DNA from: Trochalopteron elliotii
Lineage: Eukaryota; Chordata; Aves; Passeriformes; Leiothrichidae
DNA length: 64,000 bases
Direction of reading: 5' to 3'
Assembly: GCA_024734555.1 (NCBI GenBank)
Contig: JANPWX010000333.1
Coordinates: forward strand, 1,174,681-1,238,680
In this document: positions 1 through 12,666 of the stretch, one piece after another
Layout: the number at the start of each line of letters is the position of its first letter
Numbering within the stretch: the stretch's first letter is position 1
The notes under the pieces: generated by a model
The model's database searches: none
What the model saw: only the letters and a program-made list of their open reading frames with translations
Told to the model about the DNA's origin: nothing
Program-made: the position numbers and the translations under genes

Positions 1-20
1 TCTTTCACCTAGGTGAAAGA
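1..20. repeat. Perfect 20-bp palindrome at the window edge
   Basis: TCTTTCACCTAGGTGAAAGA equals its own reverse complement. The centre CACCTAGGTG carries two overlapping E-box-like CACCT/AGGTG halves of the type bound by ZEB/SNAI zinc fingers. It starts at base 1, so a longer inverted repeat could be cut by the window. Confidence 0.85.
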
Positions 21-2010
21 AAATAATCACTGGATACTAAGCTCTAAGGTCCAAGTGAGAGGAATAGATCATGAATTATGACAAGTATAGTGGAATAAAT
101 GATTTTGCTATGCCATTATTTTATGTGCACACTTTATTCACAGACTTTTGCAGGTACCTATCCGTGCAGAGACCATGGACTTGCCTACGGAAAAGCCTCG
201 GCTGCCTTGCAGGGCAGGGGAGAAAAAAAAAGAGAAGACATCCACAAAGTGCAATCTTCTCTAACCAGAATCAACCTGCCCCAAACGAGTCAATTTTATG
301 TCTAGTCCTAATACAAGGCAATTTCTACCTAAAACAGCAATACATCTGCACTTAATCCTGATCATATTCTCCTGGGCAGGCACGGCCAAACAGGTCCCAC
401 TTTATGCTCTGGCAGCTGGCAGTAGTGGGCCAAATCCTGTGCCCTGCTTCCCAAATAGAAATTTGGGAGTAGTTCAGCTGAATTTAGGTTCCAGTGCTGC
501 TGTGGCACAGAGGAACCCACCGTCCCAGTGGGGCCACTCCAAGCCTGGCAAAGGCAAGCCCCAAACCAGACTGCTCAGCACTTGGACTGGAGCCATGGGC
601 CACTTAAAAAGCAAACTGCTGTTTGCAGTTCTGAGGGAAAAAGGCTGTCTCGGATACTATTCCCACTCCTGGATCCCCAGGCCCATTTTTGTGGGGTTAA
701 ATCATATTTTCCTGTTTTGAGAATGCTTCATTTTCCCTTGCTGCTGTTTGAAAGACCTACAAAAACAAATGGGGAAAACAACTGACTAAACAGGAAACAG
801 TGAAACTTATAACCCACAAAGTGCTGAGAAAAAGGACAAAGTAAACAGTTTTTTTGGGTCATTTTTAATAATCTCAGCTAATGCCCTCATGGTAAAATAT
901 CTTCAGGCAGAAATGAGATTTTTAGGCTGATGGTGTCTAACAAAACAGAACGCCAAAGCAATTAACATTTAGATAATCCTTGTGTCTCTGTTACTCTTCT
1001 TTTTTTTGATATGAAACTGTCATTTTTCTTACTGGCCCTGCAAATTCTGCATGAACAAGGCTCTTTAAATCCCCTCAGTGTTGTACAATGGTTTAAATTT
1101 CACTTCATGGCATGCTTTAAATTACCATTCACATCTTCATTTAATGCATCATTTTATAATGCCAGTGTTACTAGTTAATTTATATATACACAGCAGGATG
1201 TGTCAACATTCAGGTGAGTTATGAATATGATTGTACAGGAGTTATGGAAGACATTTCAGCAAAATTATGGTTCCCTCTAAACATAAAAATATTAATAATG
1301 AATCAGACATCACAGGTAAACAACAAATTTTATATAATTGCTCCCCCCCCATGCTTCTAAATAAATAAATAAATATGGCATCATTTTTGCTCTGCATTCA
1401 TATTTGATTGATCTTAATAAATTGCCATCTCCTTTCCTAATAAACTGTAATCTCTTGTTTCCGCCACAAAGTAAAATTTATTAGCACACTCTTCTACCAG
1501 CAGGTCTGCATCACTCACAACACAGTGTGCAAATTGTTCCAAGTATGCTTGGGCATTATTCATAATTTATTTTTCTGCCCCAAAGTACACAATATATTGA
1601 GAGGTAATCACCACTAACTGTTCTCAGTTACTTTCCTTAATTATGTGAGATGACATTTATGTCACGTACAGTAGAGGAAATGCTGCAGTTTCCACTGAAA
1701 CTCCATTTCTTTTTTTTTTGCCATGGGTTGAAACACAGTGTTCATACAGAGAAAACCTTCTTAGGACAGGAAAGACTGGAGGTGGTATCTGGTAGGAGAT
1801 GGGAACACCTCCACTTGAAAAGAACAAGCCCTGTCTACCAAAATAACCCACTGGGCATGACAACAGCGATGGCTCCAAGAGGAAAAGTAGGTGTTTTGTC
1901 GTGATGTTAAAGTTGCCATGGTAAGAAAAAAAAACAAACCAGAGAATAAAACATCAACAAAACAAATGTCAGTCAAACACATTTTTGCCTGTTAAGTATT
2001 AACCAGTGAA
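21..2010. other. Intronic stretch without recognised genes
   Basis: AT-rich intron DNA. It contains an (AAAT)4-type run near 1359-1375 and a short C-run just before it. At about 427-475 there is a weak resemblance to the old MITE-like family seen at 18.3 and 21.4 kb (GGGCCAAATCCTG). Open frames here lack any recognisable protein features. Confidence 0.6.
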
Positions 2011-2060
2011 CTCCTGGCCACCCCAGAGCATCTCCTGGCCACCCCAGAGCATCTCCTGCC
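2011..2060. repeat. 21-bp tandem repeat, two copies plus a partial third
   Basis: The unit begins CTCCTGGCCACCCCAGAGCA. It runs 2011-2031, repeats identically at 2032-2052, and the first seven or eight bases start a third copy. Identity of the two copies suggests a recent duplication by slippage. Confidence 0.9.
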
Positions 2061-5000
2061 CAGTGTTGCAGTGCAGGCAGGCAGGTGCTGCAGGCAGGAG
2101 ATGCCCCACGGTCCCCAGCTGGGTGTTTTGGGCTGGATCACCCCAGTTTGGGGCTGGTGTGGAATGCAGTGCTGGAAGCACTGCCCTCTCCTGGTAAACT
2201 GCTGCTCTCATCAGGAGACTTAATGCTTCTCCTCACTCACAACGCATCCTCCTAAAAAACCCAGGTCTGCTTCCACAACAACTCAACCTACACACACGAA
2301 TGTATCACCAGAGATATAAATTAAAATACAACCGATTAACTATGGGTCCCTTTAGGTAATAATACCTATCAAACCCTCATGCTCACAGTCCAGGAGTGCT
2401 GAGTTCTATATTCTGGTACTCCTGTGAGAACACCCTCTATCACCACTGGGCACTGTCCTTTTTCACTCACTCTGTTGGGAACATGTATCAGAGTATTTTC
2501 AATATATTTCAATAAAACACCTTCTTAGCAGTAATGGGCCACTGTTCCCATTCCAGTGGTCCCCAAGGTTTCATGATACGGTTTATTTAGCTGACTCATA
2601 GTTCCAAGTTTTCTTCCAATATTCAAAAGCTATTTTTAATTTTTTAAAAGAAGTCAGCCAAGGGAAGAGCTTTTTCTCTTCTTTAAAAAGCGAAAGAATT
2701 AAGTTGATACATGCAACAGAAAACTCAAATTATTTCCTAAAGAGGTGTTTAGTCAACAGCCCTCATGGCTAGATGGGAGTGCACAGAAAAGCTGTGACAC
2801 TCCTGGTACTACACAGGGATGGAGTTTGGAAGCAGCACTGGAATCTCTGCTCCTGCTAGAAAAAGCACTATGACTCCAGGAATCAAATGCATATGGAAAA
2901 AGAGCTTTTCAGGAAGCAGGGCTTGGTGAGGATGAGTCCTCATGACCACCACCCTGTGATGCCACAGTGTTCTTCTCCTCCTCCTCTCTGTCTCTGGGTC
3001 AGGAGCATCCCCTCACTAAGCCCGGCAGGATGGGGAATGGGCGGGGAGGAGGAGGTGGTGTTGTTTTGGAGAAACAAGACTGCAGGGCAGGAGAAGCCCC
3101 AGCCTCAGCACAGCCATCCCCTGGCCTTTGGCCACGTCAGTCATTTTGATGGTGCACATCTGGTTTCACATGGGCGAGAAACAGGCGGCCGTGCTGGCTA
3201 AGCAAACAGCCCAGCCACAGGACTTTGCTCTCCCATCCCTTGGGGTCATCCCACCGGCTCAGAGTCCTTTGTGCATCACTAAGCAGGGCTCACTCTGTGC
3301 TCTGGGCTTTTCCTTTGTACTTCACTCCAGCCCTTCACAGTGCAATGCCACGTTTTCATTCCAAATAAACGGGCCCGAACTTAACTCAGGGACAGGGTCC
3401 TCCCCTCCTGCTTCCCCTCCCCAGGAAAATGCAGCTCCTGTCTGCGAGCAAGGGTTATGACCCGTCAACATTTCCTATCCAAATCCAGCTGCTGCTTATT
3501 CCAATCCTTTCCCCTCCCCGACCCTGAGCCACAAGAAAAGAGAGGATGCTGAGAGGCAGCAGGTCTTGGGGCTGGAGAGGATGTGGTGTGGCAGCCAGGA
3601 CCTGCTCCTTTGCTGCACCCTATCACGGCAAAAGATAAACAAGTAAATAAAAGAATTTTTCTGTGGTCCCTTAAAGACAAAAAAAATAGGCTTCCTGTAG
3701 CAAGAGAAATCCCTCAAATGAGTCTAAAGATTTTGGTTTGGAAAAGCACAAACTCGTTGCAAAGTGGTGTAACAGGAGAGGAATACTACAAAAACTGATC
3801 TCTGGAAGGAGGCAACAATTCTCTGCCCTCAAACGCAGCCGCTCCTGGGGCAGAGGGTGGCAGCAACTTCACCATACAGAGCCCTGAAGGAATTCAGGAC
3901 ACCTGAGGCACCAAATCCTTCACTCGAATGAAATTGCAGGGTGATTAAGCAGAGAGAATGTATCTATCCAAACTGTAATTTGGCCAGCACAATGGATCTA
4001 ACACCCCTATTCTTGGGAGGAAAAAAAAAAAGTACTGTATTTGAAGTTCAAAATCTAATTAACTGTTTGAGAAAAAGAATTCTGTTTTTAAAAGAAAATT
4101 CCTAACAATATAAAGAGAATTAGTGCCAAAGTTTTTGAAGAACCGCATAAAATGGTATGAAAAACGTATGATATTGTAATAATAGGAATGACTGGATTTG
4201 CTCAAATGTTCCTTATACCTTATAATGCAAGAATAAAATAGAGTGTAAATCCTTCTATCTACGTAAGTTCCCTGTACAGAAAAATCTCTCCTTTAATAGG
4301 TTTACACCTTTAACATGTATTAGTTTGGAAAAGTCCTAGGGTATAATTACACATCTTGGCTTGGCACATTAATAGCTGTTCTCTTCATTTACTGATTTCT
4401 TTTACTGGTCAATTTGCTATTTTACTACATTGCTCTTACAGCTTGGCTTTCCCCCTGTGCTGGGAAGGGCAGAGGGGCCGAGCTGGCCACGGGCTGTGTG
4501 TGCTGCCTTGGGGAGGCAGCTTTTGATACCTTGATCCCGGCCATTTGCACGCATGATGCTCGTCTGGGATGTGGCATTTGCATCCAAGTCTGCCAGCAAG
4601 CTGCAGGTCACAGGCAGAAGTAAGCAGAGCTGCCCTCACTTGCAGGAAAATCTGTGCAGAAATACACTCTACAGGCTCAGGACAGAAGGAGCCAAGCAGG
4701 GCTTCTCCAGGGCTTGGTGCCACCTTGCTGGTCTCCCTCCAGTGCCCCAGAGAGCACCTGCTGCCCAGGCTCCTGACCCTGCATAACCTTCCCCATGGCT
4801 TTCCCTCACAAATCTCCTCTGCCACCTTGCATCCCTCAACTCCTTCCCTGCTCCAGGCTTTTGCTGGTTGTCTCAGGTTTTGCTCTCTGCTCCTCTGGAG
4901 CTCCATCCCTATTGCTCCTCCTCACCTTCTTTCTCCCTGTGGCTTGAGAGACCTTGAGGGATGCCCAGCTGGGATAGGATGCTCACTTTGCTCCATCACT

Positions 5001-5400
5001 CATCTGGGAAAGACTGTTTTCCCTGTGATGGAGAAGGGACACACCTAATGATCTATGCTACCAGTCTGCATAGGTTGCCTTTACATCCTCCAGCTCCAGA
5101 CTCACAGCAAAGTTCACATTTGCTAAACCTCTGTCCAGTTTCTACAGGTTTTTCGACAGTTTAAGGGTTTTCTTGTGTTATAGTGGAGCCATTCAGTTAA
5201 TGGCTTCTCAGCACTGCCATTATAAACCAGAACTTTTCAGGTGTTTATTACTCAGCTTTGAAAATTGGCTCTATGCTGAAATTTGGCAAACGAAGTGTCA
5301 GCCTAGGAGAAAATTTTATTTTTTGCCAATTTTATACTCTAAAAAAAAATGACCCCATTTTGGCCTCCATAAAAACGCAGCTTTTGCTGCCTCAATGACA
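2061..5400. other. Intronic stretch without recognised genes
   Basis: The stretch 2880-3620 is GC-richer, with G-rich and C-rich runs near 3029-3060 and 3400-3423 that fall short of four G-tracts. 3950-4400 is AT-rich. 4430-5000 is GC-richer again and carries overlapping open frames of up to 156 codons on both strands, with no recognisable domain or codon pattern. I see no exon here. Confidence 0.55.
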
Positions 5401-5439
5401 CTGGTGAAGTAACAAGTCAATATTGTAACAGTGCCAGCA

Positions 5440-5520
5440 GAACTGAGTGATTTAATGCCTAAAATTGCTTTGAAGGTGAAGAGTGCTATTGAGCTGCTAA
5501 TTATTAACTATTATTACTGA
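5440..5520 (+). mobile_element. MIR/CORE-SINE-like 3' end, degraded
   Basis: The segment containing TTGCTTTGAAGGTGAAGAGT followed by a GCTAATTATTAACTATTATTA tail resembles the 3' end of amniote MIR-type SINEs, where a GCGCTTTGAAGATGAAAAGC motif precedes a TATTATTA tail. The left part is not clearly alignable. Confidence 0.5.
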
Positions 5521-6733
5521 TCCTGCTGCACAACAAAGATGCAAACAGAAAACAGAGGGAATACGAGACATCACTGGGAAAACTAGGCAGAATTGGAATG
5601 AGGGTCCAGTGCTGAACACAGAGGAGCTGGAAAACAAGAGTCAGGAGCCTTGGCAGGGTGGGATCCTCCAGCCAACGCAAGAAGAATGAACTGATATGGA
5701 AGTATTATTTTTCGTTTTCCAGGACAGTATTTCAAACACAAATAAAATACAAATGACACAGTGTAGCTTGCTCCATGCCAAAGCTAGCAACGATGTGGGA
5801 TCAAAATCAGCTCTAAACCAAGCTGAACGGAGGTCAGTAGGAACCTCATATTGCTCAGCTGAAGCCAAGAGAAACTTTGCCATTTAATCCAACGTGTAGA
5901 AGACAGAGCCCTGAAGCTGCTGAGGACAGGTGACCTTGCCTCAGATGCCCTGCAGTCAGACATCCACATAAAAACAGGCTGGGAATTTCAAAGATCCCAA
6001 AAGACTTACATCCTCCGAATCTTCAGTATTCTTTCAAATCCTGCCTGCACAGGAATAGCAGCATCCGAGTCGCACACCCCAAAATCTGACCTAGGTTGAT
6101 CTGACGTGGCTGTATGGAGGGATAAATAAGTGATCTCCACTGAACATCTCCAGCCACTCACTCCACTGTCACCTTCTAAGGGGACTGTGGTTCCATAGCA
6201 GAAATGTGACAGAGTGAGTATTTCTTCTTTGAGGGAACAGTGAGGACCAGGAGTTGAGTGAGGCTGGGGCACGCTGCCATTTGGAATGTGCTCTACCAAA
6301 GCAGCCATGAAAAGTCATCAGGGCTGCTTTCAAACACAGTAAAAAAGAAAAAAAACCCACCAATTTATCTTTCTGGAAACTTTCTGCTTGTCTAAGTGGC
6401 AGCTATTTAAATACAATTAACAAGCAAATGATTTTAAAATTACAATACATTTAGTAAGGCAGCATCACAAACAATTTGCATCTCATTAAAGTGTTTGAAG
6501 CCGCAGAATCAACCTCCCAAAAGGGCTGCAGATCAAATGGGAAACACAATCACAGTCAACAGCTTCTGCACTGTCCTGTGACTCCAGACACACTGCAGGA
6601 GGACAGCAGAGGTGGGGGCTCAGTGTCCAGCTGAGCCCCTGCCTGGGCCACCCCCGTGGGGAGTTCTGGCCACGTCTCTTGGCACTAGGACGGATGCCAC
6701 AAGCCACAGCCTTGCTGGAAGTGGGTGTAAAAC

Positions 6734-6776
6734 AAGGAAGGAAGGAAGGAAGAGGGTGTGTGTGTGTGCGTGTGTG
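6734..6776. repeat. (AAGG)n followed by (GT)n microsatellite
   Basis: About four and a half AAGG units lie at 6734-6751, then an imperfect GT run with one GC interruption at 6756-6776. Confidence 0.9.
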
Positions 6777-6780
6777 CATG

Positions 6781-9700
6781 TGGGATGGGCACTTTTTAAT
6801 ATACATTCATGAACAAAGAGTTTAAAGAGATTGCAAGCTATTTACTCAGCTCTATATATAATTAAAAGTTTATAGATTACACCACCACAAACCTTCCGAG
6901 ATTGCTGCTGGGTTTGGACACACATTAATTCCCAGGGGCCTCCTGCAGAACAATCCCATACCGACGTGTGCAGCAGGAAAAGGCTCAAAGAAGTAACAGT
7001 TTTAAATGCTTCCAATTCACTTTCAACTGTGATTTACTGTGGTGGTTCCATTTAACCCAGAGGATTCAGCAGCACTTCCCAGATCACAGACCACCTCCCG
7101 TCGTGCCTTTGGCTTCCTTTAGAAAAGCCAGGCTGATCCGCCAAATCCTGCTGGATCCATCCTAGGGTACAGGTTTTGCTAAGCACAGTTCCAAATGAGT
7201 ACCTGTGTGGGCCAGGGCTGCTGGTTTTGCTGTCAGTGCAGCTCCTGCCAGACAAGACCCTTCTGTTGTGGCCCATGGAAGAGACTGACCTGGCAGGAGG
7301 CTGGTGGAAAGGAATATACACAAGAACTAATTCCCAGATGAATGAGGAATGCAGCTGAACAGCCTTAATTTCACTTATCAGGAGACTTCAAGGTGAGGAT
7401 GTTCACAAGAGAAGGATGTCCCTGAATCAGTCACTTCTCACAATCAGCCTCAAGTGCTGACACTGCCAGCACTGACCTACACTCCAAACCACACCTTTAA
7501 TCCAAAAGCTTGCTCCAAAGTACTGCACGAACTGAAAAGGCACAAACAATACCTTCCTTAGAGTTCAGCACAAGTTCTGAAACAACCTTTTACTTGCTGT
7601 GCCTCCGACTCCACAGGCTGTGGAGCTGCACGTGACAGTTGTTTAACGCTGTGCAGCACAGTTATACACAGCACTGGCAGGGGAGAGCGAGAAAAGAGTT
7701 TACAATTGAATCTGCAGAGGAAATTCGGGTAAGTTGAATTATCCATTTGGAAGCTGGCCAAGGGCTGGGACTACTCCCAGAAGAAGCGACCGGTTTTGCT
7801 CGTCCTTTGAAAGGCAGCACCTCTGAGCTGCCCGTGGCTGTCGTTCACTGCTCCTACAAGAGCAGGGCCAGCACATCCTCTGTGCTCCTCCTGGCAGGGA
7901 GGCTTTCCTGGGATCCAGGAATCTTGTTCTGCTGCTGAGAGACCTGTCAGTGGTGACAAGGGGCTGAGGGAACTGATACCCTGCAGTGTCTCTGCAAAGG
8001 GGAGTGGGAGCCTGGGAAGCCCCATCAAAAAGTGAGATGGAAAAAGGAACTAACAGCAAAAACCACAGGTAAAAGCAAGCCAGTCATCATCAGGTGCATT
8101 CACTGCTCTGGGCACTGCACACCAGAGAAGCTCCAGAGCCCTTTGGGTGGCTCCCAGGTCTCTCCATCCCTTGTGTCGTCACGACCAGCGTGTGTCACCC
8201 CAAAACTTCCTGCCCAGAGATGCCACCAACTATTGACACAGGCTTTGTGTGCTTCTTTTTCAGACCTGTGGTTTTGTAGTTTGTCAAAACAGGATACTAT
8301 TTAAATTTCAAATGTTACGATTTAAACAAAGGCGAAATAGTTACTGCTGTTTTAGCAACCAGACGTCAGGCTCTGCTCAAGCACACACATTTTTTTGTTT
8401 TTTAAAAGACCTCAGTCCGCTTTGCCAGCACACTCTCCCTGCAAACCTGGATGCAAAGACAAGTGTCTAAGCAAAACAACACTCACTTTCTATGAATTAC
8501 TGAACATGTGTAATTCATTTATCTGTAATATTGTGCTAAACTCAGCTCCAATTAAACAAACGAAAACACCTGCTTAGCACACATAGATCTTTCCATACCT
8601 CAGGGGAAGACACATCAGTGTGCTCTGTAGTACAATCTGGCTCAGAAGCCTACAAAGCTGGGATTTTTCTTTTTTTCTTAAATGCACATCGGCAAGGAGA
8701 TAAAAAAAAAAATTCAGACGGAGATTTTGGGGATGGAGTATTTTTGTTTGGTATTTCTATCTATAGCACGTGCAGTTCTGTGATGTTTAAGTGCTCACTG
8801 GGGGCTTCTCATGGGCAGCTGCACCTGAGGGCATGCATCATTCCAGGGAAAAAAGTGGGATAATGAAAACTTTAAAACACACATAACTGGCCCCAGATAT
8901 TATGATTATGTAAAACTACCAAGGAGACCTCGTGTTGACACATTTATTGAGGTGGGGAGAAGATGTTTCCTTTTCTTGCTCTGCTTCTGGACCACAGGCA
9001 TCCAGCAGCTCCATGGGACATCCCTGCTGTTGTCCCCCCACATTACTGGGTCAGAAACACAGTGACACACAGTGGAAATCGTAATGACACACTGACCAGG
9101 ATCATCCCAACACAGGGGCTGAGACCACCCCCAGCACCCAGACATCCCAGCAGCAGAAATGAGACACAGACTCATCTACCCACATTTTGGACCAATAGAG
9201 GGACATCCCTTTGGGGGTGCCTTGGAAAGTGGGGTGTGCCACGGTTGGTTTGGGAGCCCAGAGTGCTTGGCCAGGTGCAGCAGCTGCCATCAGCAGAGAC
9301 TGCAGCCTGCCAGATCCCCTACACTTAACTCATTTCCTATTCTTTACTCACTGCCTGCAGACAATAAGCTGTCAATCAGATCCCCAGCAGAACATTTACA
9401 ATTATCTTCCCTTTCCTGCACCTCAGCATGGCCCCGTGCGAGCGGCTCCATCCCGAGCTGCTCACACACGAGCCATTTGCAACTCTTCTGTCGCCAAAAC
9501 TGCCCCGGCTCCAGGGGCGGGGGAGGAAATTGAATTTCCTCGTGTTTTCAAATAAAAGTACTGCGGTGGCAAAGCACAGAAGCAAAAGAGCAGGCTTCCT
9601 ACAGGTGTGAGGCAAAAGCAACCAGAAATGGAAAACCTGCCCCAGTAACTATTATAGCATTCTGGGCAAGGACAAAAGCTGTTTACTGCTTTTTTTTTCC

Positions 9701-12489
9701 TTTTAACAAAATCAAAGTTACAAACTTCAAGGGTTTTTTTAAAAAAATATTTTTGTTTTGTTTTTCTTCCCCTTTTTTATTTAGGACAGGGTGGTCCCCT
9801 CCTCTCACTCCTGCAGAATTAGCAACAAACCACCACCACAATTTTGCAGCTGGCCTTGTGACCATCGCTGAGTTCTCCCAGAAGAAATTGGTTTGTTTTT
9901 CCTCTGGGTAGACACAGCTGAGTGAAGGACTCAAAATGAGCACACTTTCCAAGTAAAAAATAACAGTGATGCGAGTCAGAACTATACCTTCCCTTGTAGT
10001 GGCAGTTGCTGACAACGTGATTTAAAAATATCTGAACTATGTTCTGCATGATGTTAATGCTCCTACTCCAGAGAGAAATCCCCAATACCTTCGGGGCACT
10101 TTCCAAACACTGAAGCCTGAGAAACTGTCCAGGATGGGCCCATTCCTAATAGCACTGAAATCACTGCCATTGCTAAATTAGGAGAAAATCCGTACAGTCA
10201 TCACTCACTGCACTGTGACTTCACTGATTTTCTGCTCCACTGTCTGCTCAAGGGTCAGCATGGTTAACGGCGAGGAGATATTCCCTCTCCTATTAATTGA
10301 TCTGGACACATCTTTGATGGCTGTCAAACAGAAAGGTAACTAGTGCCATTATGGCTTTTTTTTTTTCCCCTTTTACTTTTTAACTCTTGCACAGGAAATT
10401 TCTACAACCTTTTCTGATGAAAAATAACCTGTCTGATATTTCCCCTCTCCTTTAAAATGTTTATCCTGCTCCGAATCTGCAAAGTGTGATATCATCAAGG
10501 AAGGTCAAGCTTCACAGGAGCTAATGGCTCTGCTGTGTGCTCCCACCACTTTGAAAAGACGAACAATAGTCCCTCAAGTGCTGCTGCCGGTGGCACAGCA
10601 GCAATTCACCATGGAGGGTGAGAAATCTGAAATTAAAATAAACTGCTTAAAACCTGCAGATAGAGAGGGGGGATGGAGGAGACAGAATAAAACGGGACAA
10701 TCTCTGAACCCAATCAACAAAGCACTCATTGTTCCAGTTTATGGCAAGTAACACAGCAATAAATATTGAGCCAAGGAAGTTAACCTGTATCCACAGCCTT
10801 TGAATAAACACCAAAGCTGAAAGTAAAATCAATGCCAGGCCTTTGGCTCTTGCCAACTCGTGCTTTACTCCTTGCTTGGCTTTGTTTTTACTTTTGGGGA
10901 TTTTCTTTGCCTTCTCTCCTGTTATTCATACCTTCCTGTAGGAACTCCTTATCACACAGGAAAAGGACAAACAGAAGGAACTGCCAAGCACACAAATAAA
11001 CTCAGTTGTGTTCTGCAAATCTACCTGGGTGCAGGTAACTGGGAAGAAAAGGGCTGGGCAATTCATGGATTCATACCCTCTGTGAAGCCAGGGGAGTCCC
11101 CACCTCCTTCCCACACTCCTTCTCCTCACAGGTGACCTGATGCAATCCTGCAGACCTCTCTAACCATCAAATCCAGGTTGGTGTTTACCCTGCAGGGTAG
11201 CACAGGCAGCATGAGGCATCTCTGCAAGATACAGGCATGTTCATCTCTGTTACAGAAGTTTGAGCATTCAGCTCTTGATCTGAGTACAAATAAACGTCCT
11301 GGTTAGTTCTCATTTTTCCTCAAGTGGTTTATCCATTCCCATGCCAGCACCTCAGCCAGTAATACAGGTTTTCACAGCAAGTATTAATTCTGACTTCACT
11401 TTTAAATCACATTTTCTTCATTTGAGCATATTATATTCCACAGAACCAGGCGTGAGCATCATGCAAAAGGCATTCTGGTCCACAGTTGTGAATACAGCTG
11501 TGTAGGCAGAGGAATATTTGTTTTCCAAGTAATTTGTGCACATTCACAAAATTACAGCTGTCTGCAGTTCTCCCGAAATATCTGTCCTGATGTTTACAAG
11601 CCATAAAATATAATCTGCCTTTTCTAGAGTTTCAACCGGTAAAATTGGAAATTTATATGTTTATATGTACATTATTATTTTTCTTACAGATTGGCTACTC
11701 CCCATTACATACTGCCTATTAAGCCCACATAACATCAGCATTAACTTGAGGAGCCACTGCCCTTAGACAACAGTGGACAAACTTTTGTGAGAGCCAGAAG
11801 GGCCTCTCTAATACACTTCATGGATCACTCAGCACGCTGCATTTCATTCTTATCTCACAGGAACCATCCCCTGAAGACCACATGAAATGAAGATCTTGGG
11901 TTACAAACCAGCTTAGGGTGACAGGCCTTGACACAAAAAGAGCTCATGTTGGCATGGACAGGGAAGGTTTCATCAACTTAACATGTGTCCACTGACAACA
12001 GTGACCAACCATTGACCATCTTCATGCATCTGTTCTTGTAGGCAAAATCAACAGGATTAAAATGATTAAATTTGCACTGTAGCTATGAACTACTGGGCTA
12101 GGCTGGTGCTTGGCATCTCCCAAGAGATTTGCTTCAGATGCTTATCTGAGCTATTAAGTGTTAGCCAAAGGAATTGCATTCATTTTGGGATTTGGTGTCG
12201 GTTTTTTTCCCCAATGAAAGATGGGAAATGTTTCGCAAGTGTTTCAGATTTTAGTGTTTTTCACGACAACACCCTGATTCTTTTCGGTTCTATTCCTACC
12301 TGTCTGAATGCACAAAACACCAATCCCTGGGACAGCAAAGTCCTTGGGATAAAATTTTGCAAACAAATGTGGAAATGTGCACTGCACCTGCTCAACTGAC
12401 ACTGCTCAAAGTCCAGGAGGTTAACCACAACTCTTTCACCCTGAGTTTTGATGAGCAACAAAATGCAGAAAACCAAAAAATAATCATCA
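6781..12489. other. Intronic stretch without recognised genes
   Basis: Ordinary intron DNA of mixed composition. T-runs or A-runs occur near 9690-9780 and 10351-10370. Several open frames of 60-124 codons overlap each other on both strands at 7.7-8.1 and 8.9-9.6 kb and have no protein-like features. No repeat family was recognised with confidence. Confidence 0.5.
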
Positions 12490-12622
12490 GGGAATCACAG
12501 AATGGGTTGCAAAGGACCTTATGGCTCATCCAGTTATAAGCCCCCTGCCATGGGCAGAGACACCTTCCACTAGACCAGGTTGCTCCAAACCCCATCCAAC
12601 CTGGCCTGAACACTTCCAGGGA
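12490..12622 (-). mobile_element. CR1 LINE 3'-end fragment
   Basis: Read on the plus strand, GAATCACAGAATGGGTTGCA is followed by a CCCCCTGCCATGGGCAGAGA segment, then CTTCCACTAGACCAGGTTGC and CATCCAACCTGGCCTGAACA. This is the reverse complement of the 3' end of avian CR1, 5'-truncated as usual. It lies in the same orientation as FOXP1. Confidence 0.92.
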
Positions 12623-12666
12623 CTCCTGCTACTAGAGCAGAGTAGAGTAGACTCCTGCTACTAGAG
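12621..12666. repeat. 17-bp direct repeat, 29-bp period, at the CR1 edge
   Basis: GACTCCTGCTACTAGAG occurs at 12621-12637 and again at 12650-12666, separated by CAGAGTAGAGTA. It abuts the 5'-truncated end of the CR1 fragment. Confidence 0.9.

Noticed and set aside
3029..3060. G-rich run that could be a plus-strand G-quadruplex
   Set aside because: It has three tracts of three or more guanines followed only by GG pairs, below the four-tract rule.
4436..4906. 156-codon open frame, minus strand
   Set aside because: It begins with ATG but has no recognisable protein features and is overlapped by an equally long plus-strand frame, so chance in GC-richer DNA is likelier.
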